DNA of 64,000 bases. It comes from an uncultured Lachnospiraceae bacterium. GTDB lineage: Bacteria > Bacillota > Clostridia > Lachnospirales > Lachnospiraceae. The stretch covers positions 1 to 64,000 of the forward strand of contig CACXAT010000017.1 of NCBI GenBank assembly GCA_902765725.1. Reading direction: 5' to 3'. Shown here piece after piece: positions 42,938-52,638 of this stretch (position 1 is its first letter; every line of letters begins with the position of its first letter). The translations under genes and the position numbers were made by a program. The notes under the pieces were generated by a model that was not told the origin of the DNA, searched no databases, and worked only from the letters and a program-made list of their open reading frames with translations.

Positions 42938-43153
42938 ATGCAGATTAGTTATAAGAAATTGTGGAAGCTCCTAATAGACAAGGACATGCAGAAGAAGGAT
43001 CTGCAATCAGATGCAGATATAAGTTGGTCGACTGTAACAAAAATGTCAAAGGACAAGCCTGTAAGCATGGAAATGCTTCTCAAGGTATGTGAGACCCTGA
43101 AATGTAATATAGGAGATATTGTAGATTTCATTCCTGACAAAGAGGATCACTAA
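42938..43153 (+). CDS. XRE-family small DNA-binding protein
   Basis: 71 residues: a single Cro/CI-type helix-turn-helix (YKKLWKLLIDKDMQKKDLQS, DADISWSTVTKMSKDKPVSM, LLKVCETLKCNIGDIVDF). ATG 42938 is chosen over ATG 42917 because AGAGGTG lies 5 bp before it. It is 124 bp upstream of hsdM and very likely regulates the type I RM genes, a common arrangement in Clostridia. Base use matches the island, not lysS. Confidence 0.82.
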   Translation: MQISYKKLWKLLIDKDMQKKDLQSDADISWSTVTKMSKDKPVSMEMLLKVCETLKCNIGDIVDFIPDKEDH

Positions 43154-43277
43154 TTTCATATGTATGAAGATATTAACAGTGAAAGAACTATACTTACTTT
43201 CTAACAGGTTAGCTCGAAGGTGACTTGAATCTTTGAAACTTGCATTGAAATGAAAAGATATTAGTTGGAGGGGGCAG

Positions 43278-44780
43278 ATGGCGAACAAGGTAACAGCAGA
43301 TATAGGATTTGAAAAACAGATCTGGGATGCGGCATGCGTTCTGCGCGGCAATATGGATGCGTCAGAATATAAGAATGTTGTTCTTGGATTGATCTTTTTG
43401 AAGTATATCTCTGACCGCTTTGAGGCAAAGTATCAGGAGTTGGTTGAAGAAGGTGACGGATTTGAAGAGGATATTGACGAGTATACTTCGGAAGGAATCT
43501 TTTTTGTTCCCGCCGGAGCCAGATGGAATGAGATTGCATCAAAAGCCCATACACCAGAGATAGGTGTTGTAATCGATGACGCCATGCGTGCGATCGAAAA
43601 AGAGAATCATCGGTTGAAAGATATTCTACCTAAGAATTTTGCGAGACCAGAGCTTGATAAGCGTCGCCTTGGAGATGTGGTTGATCTGTTTACGAATGTG
43701 CAAATGATCGAGCAAGGTGAAGAGAAAGATATTCTTGGCCGAACCTATGAGTACTGTCTTTCAATGTTTGCAGAGCAGGAAGGTAAGCGCGGGGGTGAAT
43801 TTTTCACGCCTTCATGTGTGGTACGCACGCTTGTTGAGGTATTGCGGCCTTTCAAGGGGCGTGTATATGATCCTTGTTGTGGTAGCGGTGGCATGTTCGT
43901 ACAGTCAGCGAGATTTGTTGAAAGCCATAGTGGAAATATCAATAACATCGCTATCTACGGTCAGGATTCCAATCCTACAACCTGGAAGATGGCCCAGATG
44001 AATTTGGCAATCCGTGGAATTGAGCCTGATTTAGGTTCCTATGCTGCAGATACGTTTCTCGATGATCGACACCCTACGATGAGGGCAGATTATATAATGG
44101 CGAATCCGCCGTTCAATCTTTCTGATTGGGGCGCAGATAAATTGAAAGATGACGTTCGTTGGCTGTATGGTATGCCGCCTGCAGGAAACGCAAACTTTGC
44201 CTGGTTACAGCATATGATATATCATCTGGCGCCTGCTGGTAAGATAGGAATGGTATTGGCAAATGGATCCCTCTCATCCCAGTCCGGTGGTGAAGGGGAG
44301 ATCCGAAAGAATATCATCAATGCAGACCTGGTGGAGTGCATCGTAGCTATGCCAACACAGCTCTTCTATACGACGCAGATTCCAGTCTCTCTATGGTTCT
44401 TGAACAAGCAGAAGAAACGGTCTGGGAAGACATTGTTTATTGATGCCAGAAAGCTCGGAACGATGGTCAGCCGGAAGTTAAGAGAACTGACAGATGAAGA
44501 TATTCAGAGAATTGCGACTACGTTCAAGGCGTTTGAAGATGGATCTTTGGACGATGTTAAGGGTTTCTGTGCCGTTGTTGATACATCAACCATTGCTGAG
44601 CAGGACTATATTTTGACCCCAGGTAGATATGTTGGTATCGAAGAGCAGGAAGACGATGTCGAACCTTTTGAAGAAAAGATGAACAGGCTTACTTCAGAGT
44701 TAGCAGAGATGTTCAAGAAATCACATGAGCTTGAGGCGGAAATCCGGAAGAAACTGGGGGCTATCGGTTATGAAGTTTAG
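43278..44780 (+). CDS. hsdM: Type I restriction-modification methyltransferase subunit
   Basis: The 500-residue N6-adenine methyltransferase subunit has the N-terminal helical domain (FEKQIWDAACVLRGNMDASE), the SAM motif DPCCGSGGMF (from Asp198), and the catalytic NPPF (Asn276). It binds HsdS and modifies the target adenine. GGAGGGGGCAG precedes ATG 43278. It overlaps hsdS by 11 bp. Confidence 0.95.
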   Translation: MANKVTADIGFEKQIWDAACVLRGNMDASEYKNVVLGLIFLKYISDRFEAKYQELVEEGDGFEEDIDEYTSEGIFFVPAGARWNEIASKAHTPEIGVVIDDAMRAIEKENHRLKDILPKNFARPELDKRRLGDVVDLFTNVQMIEQGEEKDILGRTYEYCLSMFAEQEGKRGGEFFTPSCVVRTLVEVLRPFKGRVYDPCCGSGGMFVQSARFVESHSGNINNIAIYGQDSNPTTWKMAQMNLAIRGIEPDLGSYAADTFLDDRHPTMRADYIMANPPFNLSDWGADKLKDDVRWLYGMPPAGNANFAWLQHMIYHLAPAGKIGMVLANGSLSSQSGGEGEIRKNIINADLVECIVAMPTQLFYTTQIPVSLWFLNKQKKRSGKTLFIDARKLGTMVSRKLRELTDEDIQRIATTFKAFEDGSLDDVKGFCAVVDTSTIAEQDYILTPGRYVGIEEQEDDVEPFEEKMNRLTSELAEMFKKSHELEAEIRKKLGAIGYEV

Positions 44781-45900
44781 AACGGTAACAGTTAAAGAAT
44801 TATTATCCGACATATCTATGGGTCCCTTTGGATCCAACATAAAAAGAGATTGTTATGTTGAACAGGGTATACCCTATCTAAATGGCTCTAATCTATCCGG
44901 ATTCAAATTAAAAGAGGAAACCTTTAATTACGTCACAGAGGTGAAAGCAGATTCATTGGGACGTGCAGTTGCTCACAGAGGAGATGTTATTGTTACACAT
45001 CGGGGCACACTCGGTCAAATAGTATATATTCCAGAAACTTCTAAATATGACAGGTATGTAACGGGGAATAGTCAGTTCAGATTAACTTGTAATGATGAGA
45101 TCTTGCCAGAATATTTGGTTTACTATTTTCATTCACCTGTTGGACGTCATAAACTTCTTAGTAATGCTTCTCAGGTGGGGGTTCCGGCGTTAGCACGGCC
45201 AACCGGAACATTTCAGCAATTAGAGATTGAATTGCCGGATATAGCATATCAAAAGAAAGTATGCTCAATATTAAGTGCGTTAGAAGAAAAAATTGAATGT
45301 AATGAGAGAATAAACGAGAATTTAGCTCAGCAGGCACAGGCCCTTTATGCTGATATCTTCATCACAAATGCTGATCCGGCATGGCCTCTTGGTCATCTTT
45401 CTGACCTGATTACAGTAAGATACGGAAAAGACCATAAGAAGCTTGATGATGGTCCGTTCCCAGTTTACGGGTCTGGTGGGATTATGCGTTATGTCGAACG
45501 TCCTATCTATGAAAAAGAGTCTGTGTTGATTCCTCGAAAAGGAACGCTCAATAATGTGATGTATGTCAACGAGCCCTTCTGGTCTGTAGACACCATGTTC
45601 TTTACTGAGATGAAGATTCCCGATGTCGCGAAGTTCGTATTTCATTTCGTGAAGAGCAAGGATCTCGCATCCTTAAATGCCGGATCTGCAGTCCCCAGCA
45701 TGACCACAGACATTTTGAATGCAATGGAACTGCGTATCCCAGATGCGGAAACACTCAAACGTTTCGAAAGCATTGTTGGTCCAATGTATAGGGCCATGCA
45801 GCATAACACTGATGAATCAAAGAAACTGGCTGCACTACGCGACACTCTGCTTCCGCGACTTATGTCCGGCGAGCTGGATGTATCTGAGCTCGACCTCTAA
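44770..45900 (+). CDS. hsdS: Type I RM specificity subunit, expressed form
   Basis: 376 residues from ATG 44770, inside the end of hsdM. Two target recognition domains: TRD1 (about 1-150; DISMGPFGSNIKRDCYVEQG), a first conserved helix (YQKKVCSILSALEEKIECNE), TRD2 (about 200-340), and the second helix ending in LRDTLLPRLMSGELDVSELD. The codons for INENLA (45311-45326) form recombination site A, and site B follows the stop codon. The C-terminal half (45327-45900) is thus flanked by inverted sites and can be flipped or exchanged. The current state is a complete, in-frame gene, so this HsdS is ON. Confidence 0.93.
   Translation: MKFRTVTVKELLSDISMGPFGSNIKRDCYVEQGIPYLNGSNLSGFKLKEETFNYVTEVKADSLGRAVAHRGDVIVTHRGTLGQIVYIPETSKYDRYVTGNSQFRLTCNDEILPEYLVYYFHSPVGRHKLLSNASQVGVPALARPTGTFQQLEIELPDIAYQKKVCSILSALEEKIECNERINENLAQQAQALYADIFITNADPAWPLGHLSDLITVRYGKDHKKLDDGPFPVYGSGGIMRYVERPIYEKESVLIPRKGTLNNVMYVNEPFWSVDTMFFTEMKIPDVAKFVFHFVKSKDLASLNAGSAVPSMTTDILNAMELRIPDAETLKRFESIVGPMYRAMQHNTDESKKLAALRDTLLPRLMSGELDVSELDL
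45311..45326 (+). repeat. hsdS inversion site A
   Basis: TAAACGAGAATTTAGC, plus orientation, inside the hsdS coding sequence at the codons for the central conserved helix. Same reading phase as site C. Confidence 0.85.
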
Positions 45901-45903
45901 GCC

Positions 45904-45919
45904 GCTAAATTCTCGTTTA
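45904..45919 (-). repeat. hsdS inversion site B
   Basis: Exact inverted copy of site A (GCTAAATTCTCGTTTA on the plus strand), 3 bp after the hsdS stop codon. With A it flanks the expressed C-terminal half. Confidence 0.85.
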
Positions 45920-45928
45920 TGTGCGATT

Positions 45929-45973
45929 AACTCTCACCAACGGCGAGAGTGTTAACCAACGGAACTGCCGTTG
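45929..45973 (+). terminator. Two hairpins after hsdS
   Basis: AACTCTC/GAGAGTGTT (45929-45953) and CAACGG/CCGTTG (45957-45973). No T-run, so possibly weak terminators or binding sites upstream of the recombinase gene. Confidence 0.4.
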
Positions 45974-46012
45974 ATGTCGTTCTCTGGAAATACCAATAGA
46001 AGGAGAAACGAC

Positions 46013-46999
46013 ATGAAACAAGAGCTAATAACGGAGGTAATGCAGCAGATGTTGCCCTGCCTCGATAACGCCCAGCTGAAACAGCTGAGACAGGTAATGG
46101 AGCAAGCACTCTATCACTATGAAGTGACTGGCACGGAAGTAAAGCCGGAGGAGGACGATAGCAATGACCTTATAGCAAAGTTCATAGCCGCAAAGCGGAT
46201 TGAGGGCTGCTCGGAGAAGACGCTGAAGTATTATCAGACCACGATTGATGCTATGGTTTCATCTCTCGGCAAGAATGTTCGACATATCCTTACGGAAGAC
46301 TTAAGGACATACCTTACCGAATATCAGAGTAGGAACCAGTCAAGCCGCGTAACGATTGACAATATCCGTCGTATTCTCTCCAGTTTCTTTTCCTGGCTTG
46401 AGGATGAGGACTATATCATCAAAAGCCCGGTGCGCCGTATCCATAAAGTAAAAACGGTAAACAGCATAAAGGAAACCTATTCCGATGAGGATTTGGAGAA
46501 GATGCGCGATAATTGTGAGGAACTGCGGGACCTGGCAATGATTGATATGTTGGCGTCAACAGGGATGCGTGTCGGCGAGATGGTTCTGCTGAATCGTGGC
46601 GATATTGATTTTGCCGAGCGGGAGTGTGTGGTGTTCGGCAAAGGCGATAAGGAACGGATCGTGTACTTTGATGCCAGAGCAAAGCTGCACCTGCAAGAGT
46701 ATCTCGACAGCCGGACGGATGATAATCCGGCTCTCTTCGTATCATTAAGGGCTCCGCATGAGCGGATACAGATTGGCGGCATCGAGTATAGGCTCCGTGA
46801 AATGGGCAAGCGTCTGAATATCGCGAAAGTGCATCCACATAAGTTCAGGCGTACGCTTGCAACAATGGCTATTGATAAAGGAATGCCCATCGAACAGCTT
46901 CAGCGACTTCTTGGGCATCAAAGAATAGATACGACCTTGCAGTATGCAATGGTTAAACAGAGCAACGTTAAGCAAGCACACAGAAAGTATATTGGGTGA
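46013..46999 (+). CDS. Tyrosine recombinase (XerC-like), likely hsdS invertase
   Basis: 328 residues from ATG 46013 (AAGGAGAAACGAC upstream). N-terminal SAM-like core-binding domain (DLIAKFIAAKRIEGCSEKTL), and a catalytic domain with Arg186 in STGMRVGEM, Lys in GKGDKERIVYF, His276/Arg279 in HPHKFRRTLAT, the second His in LGHQRIDTTLQYA and the nucleophile Tyr311. It lies between the two hsdS loci and their four inverted-repeat sites, the same layout as known phase-variable type I systems. It could instead be the element's integrase, but its position strongly supports the invertase role. Confidence 0.88.
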   Translation: MKQELITEVMQQMLPCLDNAQLKQLRQVMEQALYHYEVTGTEVKPEEDDSNDLIAKFIAAKRIEGCSEKTLKYYQTTIDAMVSSLGKNVRHILTEDLRTYLTEYQSRNQSSRVTIDNIRRILSSFFSWLEDEDYIIKSPVRRIHKVKTVNSIKETYSDEDLEKMRDNCEELRDLAMIDMLASTGMRVGEMVLLNRGDIDFAERECVVFGKGDKERIVYFDARAKLHLQEYLDSRTDDNPALFVSLRAPHERIQIGGIEYRLREMGKRLNIAKVHPHKFRRTLATMAIDKGMPIEQLQRLLGHQRIDTTLQYAMVKQSNVKQAHRKYIG

Positions 47000-47010
47000 G
47001 GTGACTGCTG

Positions 47011-47478
47011 ATGCATTGGTCTAAATGTGAACTTGGAAAAGTTATTACGCTTAAAAGAGGTTATGATCTACCGCAACAAAAACGTGCCAAAGGATGTATT
47101 CCCATTTTCTCTTCTTCTGGGATAACAGGTTTTCATAGTGATTTTATGGTGAAAGGCCCTGGGGTTATTACGGGTCGATATGGGACTATAGGCGAAGTGT
47201 TTTATGCCAATGAGGATTTTTGGCCTTTAAATACTACATTGTATGTTCAAGATTTCCATGGAAACAACCCGTTATTTATCTACTATTATTTGAAAACCAT
47301 CCCGTGGCAACAGTTCACCTCGGCAAGTGCGGTTCCAGGTATCAATCGAAATATTGTCCATACATACCCGGTTTCCATTCCGGATCTTGATACACAGGAG
47401 AAGATAGTATCTGTTCTGTATCTTGTTGATGAAAAGATAGGAAATAACACCAAATTAAACGAGAATTTAGCAGCTTAG
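47011..47478 (+). pseudogene. Second hsdS locus: N-terminal half (TRD1b), currently cut off
   Basis: 155 codons form one recognition domain and the first conserved helix (CELGKVITLKRGYDLPQQKR to LYLVDEKIGNNTKLNENLA). The frame stops just past site C because the C-terminal half behind it is inverted. Flipping the 47456-48124 segment would join it in frame to a full TRD2, giving an HsdS of about 365 residues. It starts 11 bp after the recombinase gene and is probably transcribed with it. As it stands this gene is OFF: a storage or switchable state rather than a decayed gene. Confidence 0.85.
47456..47471 (+). repeat. hsdS inversion site C
   Basis: TAAACGAGAATTTAGC in plus orientation at the 3' end of the TRD1b half; identical to site A over 16 bp. 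Read on the other strand it also shares flanking CGACCTCTAAGC-GCTAAATTC with site B. Confidence 0.85.
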
Positions 47479-48124
47479 AGGTCGATGTCGGAGACATCCA
47501 GCTCGCCAGACATTAGCCGGGGTAACAAAGTATCTCTCAAAGAAGATAATTCTCGATTTTCGAGAAGGTTCCCGTAAAGGAGATCCATGATAGGTCTCAC
47601 TGTGGTTTCGAAAGCGTTCATTCGATCAAGATCGAAAGGAAAGGTTAGCCGTTTAAGGTCAGCTGCTGTCACATGTCCTAATCCGGTTGTCTGCTTATTG
47701 CTTGCAATATGCGTAAAAGTAGGTTTGTGATATTTGAGCATAAGGAAGGTGAACCAAGGGCATCCATATTTGGATTTCACGTTAAAAGTATGCTGGTTCA
47801 AAATCCCGTTACCTTCTGACCATATGAAGAGGTCTATTGAGGTTTCAGGATTACCAGACCAGGAAAACAGTATATCTTTATTGTGAACAAGATACTTTGA
47901 CCCTTTATCACCAGAGAAGAAGCGCGTTGATCCAGTAATGCCAGCTTTGAGTTCAGCTATTTTAATGACGGGCAAACCGGCATCACCAAGTTCATCTGGC
48001 TTAAACGCTGCTCCATTAATATAATCAGCAAAATTGTATAGCGGGAGCTCTTCATCTATGTCAGCTTTCGTAACAAATTCGTCTTCAAAAAGACAGAGTG
48101 CTTGCTGAAGTAAATTCTCGTTTA
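47475..48124 (-). pseudogene. Inverted silent hsdS C-terminal half (TRD2b)
   Basis: Read on the minus strand from site D, an open frame starts NENLLQQALCLFEDEFVTKA and continues through a complete second recognition domain (LPVIKIAELKAGITGSTRFF onward) to the conserved helix and LRDTLLPRLMSGELDVSDID, then stop at 47475. There is no start codon or promoter of its own. It matches the end of the expressed hsdS at protein level in the helix and tail but has a different TRD. It can be joined to TRD1b by local inversion (C-D) or to TRD1a by a larger inversion (A-D), in frame in both cases. Confidence 0.88.
48111..48124 (-). repeat. hsdS inversion site D
   Basis: 14-bp core TAAACGAGAATTTA on the minus strand; differs from A-C only after the core (CTTC in place of GCTC). 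Confidence 0.8.
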
Positions 48125-48196
48125 TAGCTGTTTATTATAATTGTTTCTGCACATCATTTACTTATATGCAATATTTGTTTCTCATGGGAGGCTGAC

Positions 48197-51100
48197 ATGC
48201 CGAGTTTATTTACAGAGGACACCTATGAACAGGCTGTCATCGAATTATTTGAAAACATGGGCTATATCCATATTTACGCACCGGACATGGATCGTGATTA
48301 CACCAGTCCGGTGCTGGATGCTGTGCTTCGAGACAGTCTGGTACGGATAAACCGGGATGTTGCGCCGGATGCAATAGATGAGGCACTTTCCAGATTGAGG
48401 ACTTTTGATACCGGGAGCCTTGTTCAGAAAAACATGACTTTCATGGACTATCTCCAGAATGGCATTACGGTAAAACATTACATTAAGGGAGAAGAACGCT
48501 CTTCGATTGTCCGTCTGGTTGATTACAAGAGAGTCAAAAACAATGCGTTCTATGTTGTGAACCAGTTTACGTTTCTTGAAAACGGGAATAATCGGCGGCC
48601 GGATATCATCCTGTTCATCAATGGACTGCCACTTGTCCTAGTGGAACTGAAGAGCCCGTCAAAGGATGAGGTGGGTGCGGAGAATGCATATAATCAAATC
48701 CGGAACTATATGCAGGACATTCCTTCTATGTTCTATTATAACGCTATATGTGTGATCAGTGATTTGTCTACCAACAAAGCCGGTACGATCACCTCCGGGA
48801 TTGACCGCTTTATGGAATGGAAAACAAAAGACGGTGACTATGAGAACAACGCGTATGCAGCGTTTGATACTTTTTATGAGGGGATGTTCCAGCAGGACAG
48901 ACTTCTTGATATCATCAGGAATTTCATTTTGTTTTCCGGCGACGGAAAGCAAAATGTCAAGATCCTTGCCGGCTATCATCAGTATTTTGCGGTAAGAAAG
49001 GCCGTTGAAAAGGCAAAAATAGCAACTAAAACAGATGGGAAAGGCGGGGTTTTTTGGCATACGCAGGGCAGTGGGAAGTCTCTTTCCATGGTGTTCTATG
49101 CCCATCTTCTGCAGGAAGCCCTGGACAGTCCGACAATAGTAGTCATGACGGACCGTATAGATCTGGATGATCAGCTTTATTCCCAATTTGTCAGGTGTGC
49201 GGCTTATCTTCGGCAAATGCCGGTCCAGGCAGAGAGTAAGGAGCACCTGAAGTCTCTTCTGGATGGCAGGACTGCAAACGGTATTATATTTACTACGATG
49301 TTTAAGTTTGAGCGCGGCGAGCGGCCGCTGTCTGAACGGAGAAACATCGTTGTCATGGCGGATGAGGCACATCGTGGACAGTATGGTTTCGATGAGCGGA
49401 TTGTGATTTCGGAAAACGAAAAAGGGGAAAAGGAAGCAAGGACGGTTGTCGGGAATGCACTGGTGATTCATGAAGCGCTGCCGAATGCTACGTTTATTGG
49501 TTTTACGGGGACCCCGATCTCCGCTAAAGACCGGAATACAAGGGAAGTATTTGGTGACTATATTGATATCTATGATATGACCCAGGCTGTGGAAGATGGC
49601 GCTACCAGACCGGTGTATTACGAGAGCAGGGTTGTTCATTTGAAGCTGGATCAGAATACACTGGCGCTGATCGATTCCACTTATGATATTTTGGAGCAGC
49701 AATCGGACGCTGCCACTATTGAAAAAAGCAAGAAGATGCTCGGACAGATGGAAAGCGTGTTGGGAGCAGACTCCACTATTCAGTCTCTTTGCGAAGATAT
49801 TGTAGAACACTATGAAAAGTACCGGGCAAACCTGCTTACGGGGAAAGCAATGATTGTCGCCTACTCCAGGCCGATAGCGATGAAGATTTACCGGAAGCTT
49901 TTGGAGCTGCGTCCCTCCTGGAAGGAGAAGATCGGCGTAGTTATGACTGGTGGGAACAGTGACCCGGAAGACTGGAAAGACATTATCGGGACTAAGGCAC
50001 ACAAGGAGGCCCTGGCACGTAAGTTCAAGGATAATGATGATCCCATGAAAATCGCCATCGTTGTCGATATGTGGCTAACAGGGTTTGATGTGCCTTCGCT
50101 TGCAACCATGTATGTTTACAAACCAATGCATGGCTATAATCTCATGCAGGCAATTGCCCGTGTGAACCGTGTCTTTAAGGACAAAGAGGGTGGATTGATT
50201 GTCGATTATGTAGGAATTGCCTCTGCACTGAAGGCAGCCATGAAAGAATACACCAAACGTGACCAGTCCAGATATGGCGATATGAATATAGCCCTGGTTG
50301 CATATCCGAAGTTCAAGGAGAAACTGCAGGTCTGCAAGGATCTTCTGCACGGTTATAACTTCAGTTCTTTCTTTGGTGGTTCTCCGTTGGCAATGGCAAA
50401 AGCGGTGACTGGAGGGGTGAACTTTGTCCTGGATCCGAAGACGCCAGACCGTAAGGATCTGTTTCTGAAAGAAGCTTTGCTGTTGAGGCAGTCGCACTCC
50501 CTTTGCTCCAGCATGGTAACCGAGCAAGAGCGTCATGAGGCAGCTTATATGGAAGCTGTCCGTTCTACTGTGACCAAGATAACTTACGGCGGTAAGGGCG
50601 GGAAAACCCTCTCCCTGAAAGAGATCAATGCACAGATTAATGAGCTTCTGAAAGCAAGCATCCAAAGCGAAGGGGTTATCAGTCTATTTGACAGTAAGTC
50701 GGTAGGCGAGAACTTCAATCTGTTTGACCCAGCAGTACTTGATGAAATCTCCAAAATGAAGGAGAAGAATATAGCAGTCGAGATCCTAAAAAAACTGATG
50801 GCAGAACAGGTGTCCATATACAAGAGGACCAATGTTGTTCAGTCACAGAAGTTTTCTGAAAAGATCACAAGGCTCATGAATGCCTATTACAATGGACTGA
50901 TCACAAACGAGGAGGTTATCAAGGAACTTCTGAAGGCGGCTGAGGAGATCACAAATCTCTATAAGAATGGAGAAAAGCTGGGCCTGACACAGGAAGAACT
51001 GGCTTTTTATGACGCATTGACAAAACCGGAACATATACAGGATTTTTACAAGAACAATGAACTGATCGCGCTTACACATGAGCTGACGGATATGCTGCGC

Positions 51101-51394
51101 CGCAACCGGACAATAGACTGGCAGAAAAAGGAAACGGCAAGGGCATCCATGAGAAAGATGGTGAAACGTCTGCTGAAGAAATATAAGTATCCGCCGGAAG
51201 ATTACGATATGGCAATCAGCACTGTAATCAGCCAGTGCGAGATGTGGACTGACAATATGGACATCTTGCCGACACCTGCGGCAGTGCCAAATTCTGTAAC
51301 AGGCGGCGAAAAGGTGGCGTATAGTTTTGAACCGCCGAAGCTGCAGATGGTTGCGGAAGAAATGGCAGGGTATGGAAGCAGGAAGGAATCATAG
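48197..51394 (+). CDS. hsdR: Type I restriction enzyme R subunit
   Basis: The 1065-residue motor and nuclease subunit cuts unmodified DNA after translocating it. The N-terminal PD-(D/E)XK nuclease has D136 (RRPDIILF) and E150-x-K152 (LVELKS). SF2 motor: GSGKS with Lys294, DEAH at 389 (MADEAHRGQYG), GFTGTPISAKDRN, and QAIARVNRVFKD. The C-terminal helical part (about 800-1060) contacts HsdM/HsdS. ATG 48197 has GGGAGGCTGAC upstream. Complete; works with hsdM and hsdS from the same locus. Confidence 0.95.
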   Translation: MPSLFTEDTYEQAVIELFENMGYIHIYAPDMDRDYTSPVLDAVLRDSLVRINRDVAPDAIDEALSRLRTFDTGSLVQKNMTFMDYLQNGITVKHYIKGEERSSIVRLVDYKRVKNNAFYVVNQFTFLENGNNRRPDIILFINGLPLVLVELKSPSKDEVGAENAYNQIRNYMQDIPSMFYYNAICVISDLSTNKAGTITSGIDRFMEWKTKDGDYENNAYAAFDTFYEGMFQQDRLLDIIRNFILFSGDGKQNVKILAGYHQYFAVRKAVEKAKIATKTDGKGGVFWHTQGSGKSLSMVFYAHLLQEALDSPTIVVMTDRIDLDDQLYSQFVRCAAYLRQMPVQAESKEHLKSLLDGRTANGIIFTTMFKFERGERPLSERRNIVVMADEAHRGQYGFDERIVISENEKGEKEARTVVGNALVIHEALPNATFIGFTGTPISAKDRNTREVFGDYIDIYDMTQAVEDGATRPVYYESRVVHLKLDQNTLALIDSTYDILEQQSDAATIEKSKKMLGQMESVLGADSTIQSLCEDIVEHYEKYRANLLTGKAMIVAYSRPIAMKIYRKLLELRPSWKEKIGVVMTGGNSDPEDWKDIIGTKAHKEALARKFKDNDDPMKIAIVVDMWLTGFDVPSLATMYVYKPMHGYNLMQAIARVNRVFKDKEGGLIVDYVGIASALKAAMKEYTKRDQSRYGDMNIALVAYPKFKEKLQVCKDLLHGYNFSSFFGGSPLAMAKAVTGGVNFVLDPKTPDRKDLFLKEALLLRQSHSLCSSMVTEQERHEAAYMEAVRSTVTKITYGGKGGKTLSLKEINAQINELLKASIQSEGVISLFDSKSVGENFNLFDPAVLDEISKMKEKNIAVEILKKLMAEQVSIYKRTNVVQSQKFSEKITRLMNAYYNGLITNEEVIKELLKAAEEITNLYKNGEKLGLTQEELAFYDALTKPEHIQDFYKNNELIALTHELTDMLRRNRTIDWQKKETARASMRKMVKRLLKKYKYPPEDYDMAISTVISQCEMWTDNMDILPTPAAVPNSVTGGEKVAYSFEPPKLQMVAEEMAGYGSRKES

Positions 51395-51420
51395 GATAAG
51401 ATAAACTGGAGATCTTCACC

Positions 51421-52587
51421 ATGGATATTCTGTCGGTTTTTTTCATTATCTGCGGGCTATTTATTGTTCTCGGAATCATAGGAGTACTTTCCTTGGGGAA
51501 GAGCCAGGAAAAAGCAGAGATCGTCAACTATATGGAAAGATGCGACAAAGCGGTTGAGAAGGGTTTAAACGCATCATCTGCGGAGAAGGTGCGTGAAAGT
51601 ATTCAGGAAGTGTCAGATGCATACCGGGAAGTCAAAAGGACCGTTCCTCGAATGGGAGATCAATTTCATAGACATGACTTCCATGAGCTTAGAGAGCATT
51701 TGCGGGAAGTAGAACAGAATCAATGGGAGCGTAAAGCCGACAAATATCTTCAGGAGTTTTATGACAGCTATTCTATTTTGGAATCAGGCGAACTGGCTTC
51801 TTTTAAGGATGTTGAACTTCTGTTTAAATATAAAAAAAGATGCATCGACTCTTGGCAAAAGTATTTCGCCATTGACCTTCAGGAATATGAAACTACCATT
51901 TACCCCAAGAGATATATGAAAGAGTGGCTTGGCGAAAATTATGATCCATGCATGGACAGTCATGAAGCACTGGAGAAAAAGCTGTCTTCATTTGTTCAGG
52001 AAATGAGGCCGGAATACCAGCGGAAGATGCAATTATATGAAACGATGGTGGAGTATGTAGCCAGGAGACAGAGCGTATTTAAAACAGAACTCCTGCGGGC
52101 AAAGATTGATGGTTTCACTGATGAGGAAAAGAGATGCTGCTATCGGGAACTGTTAAAGAAGAACCGATTGGTCGAGATAAAGATGGGGAACAGGCTGTTT
52201 GTGACGCTGTCGGACAAGGAAGCTGCCAAAAGGAAGTGGCAGGGGATGAATAATGCTGAAGCAGCCTCCGATGAGGAGCTCTCAACAAAGAGACAGGATA
52301 ATGAGGAACGTCTGGACAATTCAGGTGAAGGGAATGCTACAGCGCAATGTGATTTCTCTGAAACTGACGCCGCAATTCCTGTAACAGTTGAGACCGATGC
52401 ATATGCTGTCGCCAGAAGTCTCCTGCAAACGACAGGAAAGGAATACATAGACCTTACAGCAAAAGGTGGAAAGCTTTACTTCTTTGATGATCAGATCGCC
52501 TGGGCGTTATCGGATTTGGGCTATAAGGTCTGCTTTGCGAAAAGCGGTACAAAAAAGACAGCGGGGCGACCTGCCTGGTATTTATGA
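51421..52587 (+). CDS. Membrane-anchored protein of unknown function
   Basis: 388 residues. One N-terminal TM helix (ILSVFFIICGLFIVLGIIGV), then a long charged helical part (about 30-190), a winged-helix-like stretch (RRQSVFKTELLRAKIDGFTD to LFVTLSDKEAAK, about 225-280), a Ser/Glu/Asp-rich linker, and a small C-terminal alpha/beta domain (AYAVARSLLQTTGKEYIDLT ... TAGRPAWYL). I do not recognise a named family. It starts 26 bp after hsdR on the same strand, so it may be made with the RM system. A role as a membrane sensor or effector of defence is only a guess. Confidence 0.65.
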   Translation: MDILSVFFIICGLFIVLGIIGVLSLGKSQEKAEIVNYMERCDKAVEKGLNASSAEKVRESIQEVSDAYREVKRTVPRMGDQFHRHDFHELREHLREVEQNQWERKADKYLQEFYDSYSILESGELASFKDVELLFKYKKRCIDSWQKYFAIDLQEYETTIYPKRYMKEWLGENYDPCMDSHEALEKKLSSFVQEMRPEYQRKMQLYETMVEYVARRQSVFKTELLRAKIDGFTDEEKRCCYRELLKKNRLVEIKMGNRLFVTLSDKEAAKRKWQGMNNAEAASDEELSTKRQDNEERLDNSGEGNATAQCDFSETDAAIPVTVETDAYAVARSLLQTTGKEYIDLTAKGGKLYFFDDQIAWALSDLGYKVCFAKSGTKKTAGRPAWYL

Positions 52588-52638
52588 TTGAACTATATGT
52601 GACAGTTAACGGTATCAGCAGTAAAGGAAGGTGTTTAC

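Noticed and set aside
46013..46999. Recombinase as the integrase of the whole island
   Set aside because: It lies in the middle of the hsdS loci among four copies of the inversion site; the integrase role is not excluded but is less likely.
47475..47975. A stand-alone minus-strand gene of 166 codons
   Set aside because: It has no start signal; the open frame continues upstream to site D and the protein is the second half of an HsdS, so it is an inverted cassette.
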